Shown here piece after piece: positions 6,048-9,148 of a stretch of 9,148 nucleotides of DNA (position 1 is its first letter; the number at the start of each line of letters is the position of its first letter). The position numbers and the translations under genes were made by a program. This stretch comes from Bacteroidales bacterium (GTDB taxonomy: Bacteria > Bacteroidota > Bacteroidia > Bacteroidales > UBA932): assembly GCA_004552615.1 (NCBI GenBank), contig SFNZ01000075.1, positions 1 through 9,148 on the forward strand. Reading direction: 5' to 3'. The notes beneath the pieces were generated by a model. That model worked only from the letters and a program-made list of their open reading frames with translations, had not been told where the DNA came from and did no database searches.

Positions 6048-6222
6048 CTTAAGTTTCGCAGAGCGAAACAACTGCTTTAGAGGCCTTCAGGCCGAGGGTA
6101 AGTCCCTTTCCCGGGGAAAGGGATTTAGGAAAAGGGTAGCGTATACAAAAAATGCGCGTGGGCATTTTGCTCGCACAGAGCAATAAATCCTCTGAAAAGC
6201 AGCAATTTGCGGCTTGCGAAAC
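6048..6222. mobile_element. MITE-like palindromic element in the gyrA leader
   Basis: A non-coding segment of about 175 bases. The left arm (6051-6083) starts AAGTTTCGCA and ends TGCTTTAGAGG. The reverse complement of the right arm (6189-6224) starts with the same ten bases and ends TGCTTTTCAGAGG, so the ends form imperfect 33-36 bp terminal inverted repeats matching at roughly three quarters of positions. Inside are separate hairpins: GTTTCGC/GCGAAAC (6053-6069), a strong one at 6099-6127, and AAAATGC/GCATTTT (6149-6168). An exact 12-bp direct repeat flanks it. No transposase or credible ORF fits inside, so any movement would depend on an enzyme supplied elsewhere. The exact boundary is uncertain by about 3 bases, because the arms can be extended into the right-hand repeat. 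The alternative is a structured RNA leader native to gyrA, but the flanking duplication favours insertion. Confidence 0.6.
6099..6127 (+). repeat. Strong hairpin inside the element
   Basis: A stem of 13 pairs (one G-T) closes on a three-base loop. The core TCCCTTTCCC (6103-6112) is exactly complementary to GGGAAAGGGA (6114-6123). In the gyrA transcript it would form a very stable hairpin. No T-run follows on the plus strand, so it is not an intrinsic terminator. Confidence 0.7.
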
Positions 6223-6234
6223 TTGAATAAATAA
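6223..6234 (+). repeat. Right copy of 12-bp direct repeat, abutting the gyrA start
   Basis: TTGAATAAATAA, identical to 6036-6047. It ends one base before the gyrA ATG (6236), so it supplies the A-rich translation-initiation context that Bacteroidota genes use in place of a Shine-Dalgarno. Confidence 0.65.
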
Positions 6235-6235
6235 G

Positions 6236-8818
6236 ATGGAAAATATGGAAGAAAACAAGAACGGAATGGAGCAGGAGGAGCAGACAGGACCTAAGGGGAT
6301 TATCGAGGAGGTGAATATAGACCAGGAGATGCGCTCCGCCTATATCGACTATTCCATGTCCGTGATAGTGTCCAGGGCCCTGCCGGATGCCCGTGACGGA
6401 CTGAAACCGGTCCAGAGGAGGGTGCTTTTCGGGATGGATGGACTCGGGCTCGACTATTCGGGACAGACCAAGAAATCCGCCAGGATCGTCGGTGAGGTGC
6501 TCGGTAAGTTCCACCCTCACGGAGACTCAAGCGTATATGACGCCATGGCGCGACTCGCGCAGAACTGGAACCAGAGATACCCTCTCGTATACGGACAGGG
6601 AAACTTCGGATCCATGGACGGTGACCCGGTCGCTGCGATGCGATATACCGAGGCCAAACTCGAGAAGATTGCCAACGATGTCCTCGGCGACATGGACAAG
6701 GATACTGTGGATTTCCAGCTGAACTTCGACGACTCCATTCTCGAGCCGACAGTGCTGCCTACCAAGGCTCCGCTGCTGCTCCTGAACGGATCGGCCGGCA
6801 TTGCGGTCGGAATGGCCACCAACATGGCCCCGCACAATCTCGGAGAATGCTGTGACGCCATCTGTGCTTATATCGACAATCCTGATATCGACACTGACGG
6901 CCTGATGCAATATATCAAAGGTCCTGATTTCCCGACCGGAGGCATTATCCAGGGCATCCAGGGCATCAGGGACGCATACGAGACCGGACGCGGAAGGGTG
7001 ATTGTCCGTGCCAAGACCGAAATCGAGGTTGACAACAACGGACGTGAGACCATCGTCGTGACCGAGATTCCTTACATGGTGAACAAGAAGGAGATGCTCG
7101 AGAAAATCGGCCAGATGGTCGATGACAAGAAAATCGAGGGCATCACCTATATGAATGACGAGACTTCCCGCGAGGGCGTCAGGGTAATCTTCAGGGTGAA
7201 GCAGGGCTCCAATTCGAACGTGGTGCTGAACACTTTGTTCAAATACACCCCGCTCCAGTCGAGCTTCGCTATCAACAACGTGGCCCTCGTAAAAGGACGT
7301 CCACGCACATTGAGCCTCAAGGAAATCATCAAGGTATTCGTGGACTTCCGCCACGACGTGGTGGTCAGGAGGACCCGCTTCGAGCTGGACAAGGCCAAGA
7401 AAAGGGCCCATATCCTCGAAGGTCTCATCAGGGCTATTGACGTGATAGACAGGATTATAGCAATAGTAAGATCCTCCAAGAGCGTGGAAGAGGCCAAGAA
7501 CGGACTCATCGAGGAATTCGGGTTCTCGGATCTTCAGGCCCAGGCAATCGTCGAGATGAAAATCCGCCAGCTCACCGGACTCGAAAGGGAGAAACTCCAG
7601 GCCGAATACGACGACCTCGAGAAATTCATCGCCTACTGCAATGACGTGCTCGCCAATGTTTCCATGCAGATGGACATCATCAAGAGCGAGACAATGGACC
7701 TCAAGGCCAGATACGGCGACCCTCGCAGATCCGAAATCGTGCCGACTGCGGACGAGTTCAATCCGGAAGATTTCTATGCTGACGACGACGTTGTCATCAC
7801 AATATCTCATTTCGGCTATATCAAGCGCACTCCTCTCACCGAATACCGAACGCAGAACAGGGGCGGTGTCGGCATGAAGGGAAGCGCCACCCGTGACGAG
7901 GATTTCATTGAGCATTTGTATGTTGCCAATATGCACAGCACCATGCTTTTCTTTACGGAAAGCGGAAGGTGTTTCTGGCTGAAGGTTTACGAAGTGCCGG
8001 AGGGTTCGCGTTCGTCCAAGGGCCGCGCCATCCAGAATGTCCTCAGCATACCTGACGACAAGATCAAGGCCATCATCAATGTGCCGACGCTCAATGACCA
8101 GGAATACATAAACAGTCATTATATCATCCTCGCGACGAAGCAGGGAATCATCAAGAAGACCTCTCTCGAGGCTTATTCGAGACCTCGTACCAAAGGCGTG
8201 AATGCCGTTAACGTGCGTGAGGGAGACGAATTGCTCGAGGCGATATTGACCGACGGACGTTCACAGGTGCTCATTGCAAGCCGCAACGGAAGGTGCGTAA
8301 GGTTCGACGAATCGGATGCGAGACCTCTCGGAAGGACTGCGACCGGAGTTCGTGGCATCAATCTTGATGAAGACGACACGGCTATCGGAATGGTATGCTA
8401 TGAGCCTGAAAGCGAGGATGCTGCAGCACACACACTCCTTGTGATTGGCGAAAAGGGTCTCGGCAAGCGTACCGATTTCGAGGAATACCGCAAGACGAGC
8501 CGTGGCAGCAAGGGTGTGAGGACCATGAACATCACCGACAAGACCGGTTCAGTCGTGGCCATGAAGAATGTCACTGAGGACAATGACCTCCTGATCATCA
8601 CCCAGAGCGGAATCATCATCAGGATGGCTGTGTCCGACATCAAGCAGGCAGGTCGCAACACACAGGGAGTCAAGTTGATAAACATCAGGGACAACGACTC
8701 CATAGCATCGGTTTCCGTGGTCGCCAAGAGCGAAGACCCTGAGGTTCGCGATGCGGAAGGAGCCTCGGATGCCGGAGCGCAGGAAGGAACCCCTGAAACC
8801 CCGCAGAATGAAGAATAA
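6236..8818 (+). CDS. gyrA: DNA gyrase subunit A
   Basis: Breakage-rejoining subunit of DNA gyrase, 860 residues. With GyrB it introduces negative supercoils using ATP. The winged-helix region holds HPHGDSSVYD at 93-102 and the catalytic tyrosine, Tyr137, in AAMRYTE. The N-terminal tower and coiled-coil region runs to about residue 500. The C-terminal beta-pinwheel follows, with a GyrA box QNRGGVG at 540-546 that marks gyrase rather than topoisomerase IV; Val replaces the usual Arg/Lys at its sixth position. The protein ends in an acidic tail of about 30 residues. Hot-spot residues for quinolone resistance are Ser98, Ser99 and Asp102 (E. coli 83, 84 and 87), with Ser and Asp at 83 and 87 as in susceptible enzymes. 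Length is normal for the phylum. The start at 6236 follows an A-rich leader. The next gene begins 22 bases after the stop with no terminator between, suggesting co-transcription. Confidence 0.97.
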   Translation: MENMEENKNGMEQEEQTGPKGIIEEVNIDQEMRSAYIDYSMSVIVSRALPDARDGLKPVQRRVLFGMDGLGLDYSGQTKKSARIVGEVLGKFHPHGDSSVYDAMARLAQNWNQRYPLVYGQGNFGSMDGDPVAAMRYTEAKLEKIANDVLGDMDKDTVDFQLNFDDSILEPTVLPTKAPLLLLNGSAGIAVGMATNMAPHNLGECCDAICAYIDNPDIDTDGLMQYIKGPDFPTGGIIQGIQGIRDAYETGRGRVIVRAKTEIEVDNNGRETIVVTEIPYMVNKKEMLEKIGQMVDDKKIEGITYMNDETSREGVRVIFRVKQGSNSNVVLNTLFKYTPLQSSFAINNVALVKGRPRTLSLKEIIKVFVDFRHDVVVRRTRFELDKAKKRAHILEGLIRAIDVIDRIIAIVRSSKSVEEAKNGLIEEFGFSDLQAQAIVEMKIRQLTGLEREKLQAEYDDLEKFIAYCNDVLANVSMQMDIIKSETMDLKARYGDPRRSEIVPTADEFNPEDFYADDDVVITISHFGYIKRTPLTEYRTQNRGGVGMKGSATRDEDFIEHLYVANMHSTMLFFTESGRCFWLKVYEVPEGSRSSKGRAIQNVLSIPDDKIKAIINVPTLNDQEYINSHYIILATKQGIIKKTSLEAYSRPRTKGVNAVNVREGDELLEAILTDGRSQVLIASRNGRCVRFDESDARPLGRTATGVRGINLDEDDTAIGMVCYEPESEDAAAHTLLVIGEKGLGKRTDFEEYRKTSRGSKGVRTMNITDKTGSVVAMKNVTEDNDLLIITQSGIIIRMAVSDIKQAGRNTQGVKLINIRDNDSIASVSVVAKSEDPEVRDAEGASDAGAQEGTPETPQNEE

Positions 8819-8840
8819 TTAATCAATAATCATAATTGTC

Positions 8841-9148
8841 ATGAAACGAATTCTCATCGCATTGGCATTGTTCGCCTCGGTGCAGGCAAGCAACGCACAG
8901 GTAAAGCCTGAAGACGCCAAAAAAGCTATCGACGCTGCAGTAGCCGCTTCCCAGAACGAGAAGAAGGCTGAAAAAGTAGCCACATGGCTCACTCTCGGGC
9001 AGGCATATATCAAGGCTTATGACGCTCCTGCAGGCAATCTCTGGCAGGGCGCTTCAAAGCAGGAACTTACCCTTATCATGGGTAACCAGAAGCCTTCCGC
9101 AACAGAGGCCGTCACCATTCAGGGCGAGCCTATGACCAAGGAGGTCTA
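8841..9148 (+). CDS. Secreted TPR-type protein, 3' end beyond window
   Basis: Partial gene, 102 complete codons before the window ends. The first residues MKRILIALALFASVQASNA form a standard signal peptide with likely cleavage before Gln20, so the protein is exported to the periplasm or outer membrane. The mature part begins with a Lys/Ala-rich helix, then a stretch with ATWLTLGQAYIKAYDAPAG that looks like a first TPR-like helix pair, and then a segment ending PMTKEV. It resembles the large tetratricopeptide-repeat protein that I recall directly downstream of gyrA in Bacteroides; that recall is unverified. No function is established to my knowledge. It follows gyrA by 22 A/T-rich bases without a terminator or a clear promoter of its own, so it is probably in the gyrA operon. 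Confidence 0.7.
   Translation, partial: MKRILIALALFASVQASNAQVKPEDAKKAIDAAVAASQNEKKAEKVATWLTLGQAYIKAYDAPAGNLWQGASKQELTLIMGNQKPSATEAVTIQGEPMTKEV

Noticed and set aside
6099..6127. Hairpin considered as an intrinsic terminator or attenuator of gyrA
   Set aside because: The sequence after it on the plus strand is GGAAAAGGG, with no T-tract.
6113..6136. Possible G-quadruplex in the gyrA leader (GGGG, GGG, GG, GGG runs)
   Set aside because: One tract has only two guanines, and the first two tracts are better used by the perfect C-rich arm of the hairpin.
6049..6258. 69-codon minus-strand frame across the palindromic element
   Set aside because: It consists of the inverted-repeat sequence and runs into the gyrA start. 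There is no promoter, and the composition is that of the repeat, not of a protein.
6527..8119. 530-codon open frame antisense to gyrA
   Set aside because: A shadow of gyrA codon usage: no recognisable domain, no promoter or start context, and gyrA itself is beyond doubt.

Overview
The window looks like a chromosomal housekeeping segment from a member of the Bacteroidota, most likely order Bacteroidales. Three things point there. A four-helix DUF4293 protein is present, a family I know only from this phylum. Upstream of nearly every gene is a -7 box of the form TAnnTTTG, the Bacteroidota sigma-ABfr signal. The order ClpC / gyrase A / secreted TPR protein is one I recall from Bacteroides genomes (recalled, not checked). 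I cannot place genus or species. There is no prophage, CRISPR array, secondary-metabolite cluster or defence island.

Layout. Bases 1-30 hold nothing I can assign. A DUF4293 membrane protein (31-468, minus) and an AI-2E family permease (576-1727, plus) diverge from a shared promoter region. The permease converges with, and overlaps by 8 bp, a uridine-phosphorylase-like enzyme (1720-2595, minus). Behind that lies a HAD-IA phosphatase (2666-3322, minus). The phosphatase diverges from an unrecognised 42-residue protein (3407-3535, plus), whose end overlaps the end of a Clp ATPase gene (3519-5849, minus) by 17 bp. The Clp gene diverges from gyrA (6236-8818, plus), which is followed 22 bp later by a secreted TPR-type protein cut off by the window end (8841-9148).

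The one stretch over 300 bases without a gene is 5850-6235, and it is structured. Next to clpC it holds a strong Shine-Dalgarno, a perfect 7-bp inverted repeat and a -7 box. Next to gyrA it holds a near-ideal promoter followed by a roughly 175-bp element with imperfect 33-36 bp terminal inverted repeats and internal hairpins, bounded by an exact 12-bp direct repeat. This reads as a MITE-like insertion between the gyrA promoter and start codon, and the second repeat copy ends one base before the ATG.

How the genes relate: gyrase A (DNA supercoiling) and the Clp unfoldase (protein quality control) are core functions. The phosphorylase and the phosphatase are co-oriented metabolic enzymes, with the phosphorylase promoter embedded in the end of the phosphatase gene. 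The points most worth a second look are the gyrA-leader insertion, a ClpC-like ATPase that lacks the usual middle (M/UVR) domain, the inverted repeat in the clpC leader, and the small protein. I found no clear new multigene system.
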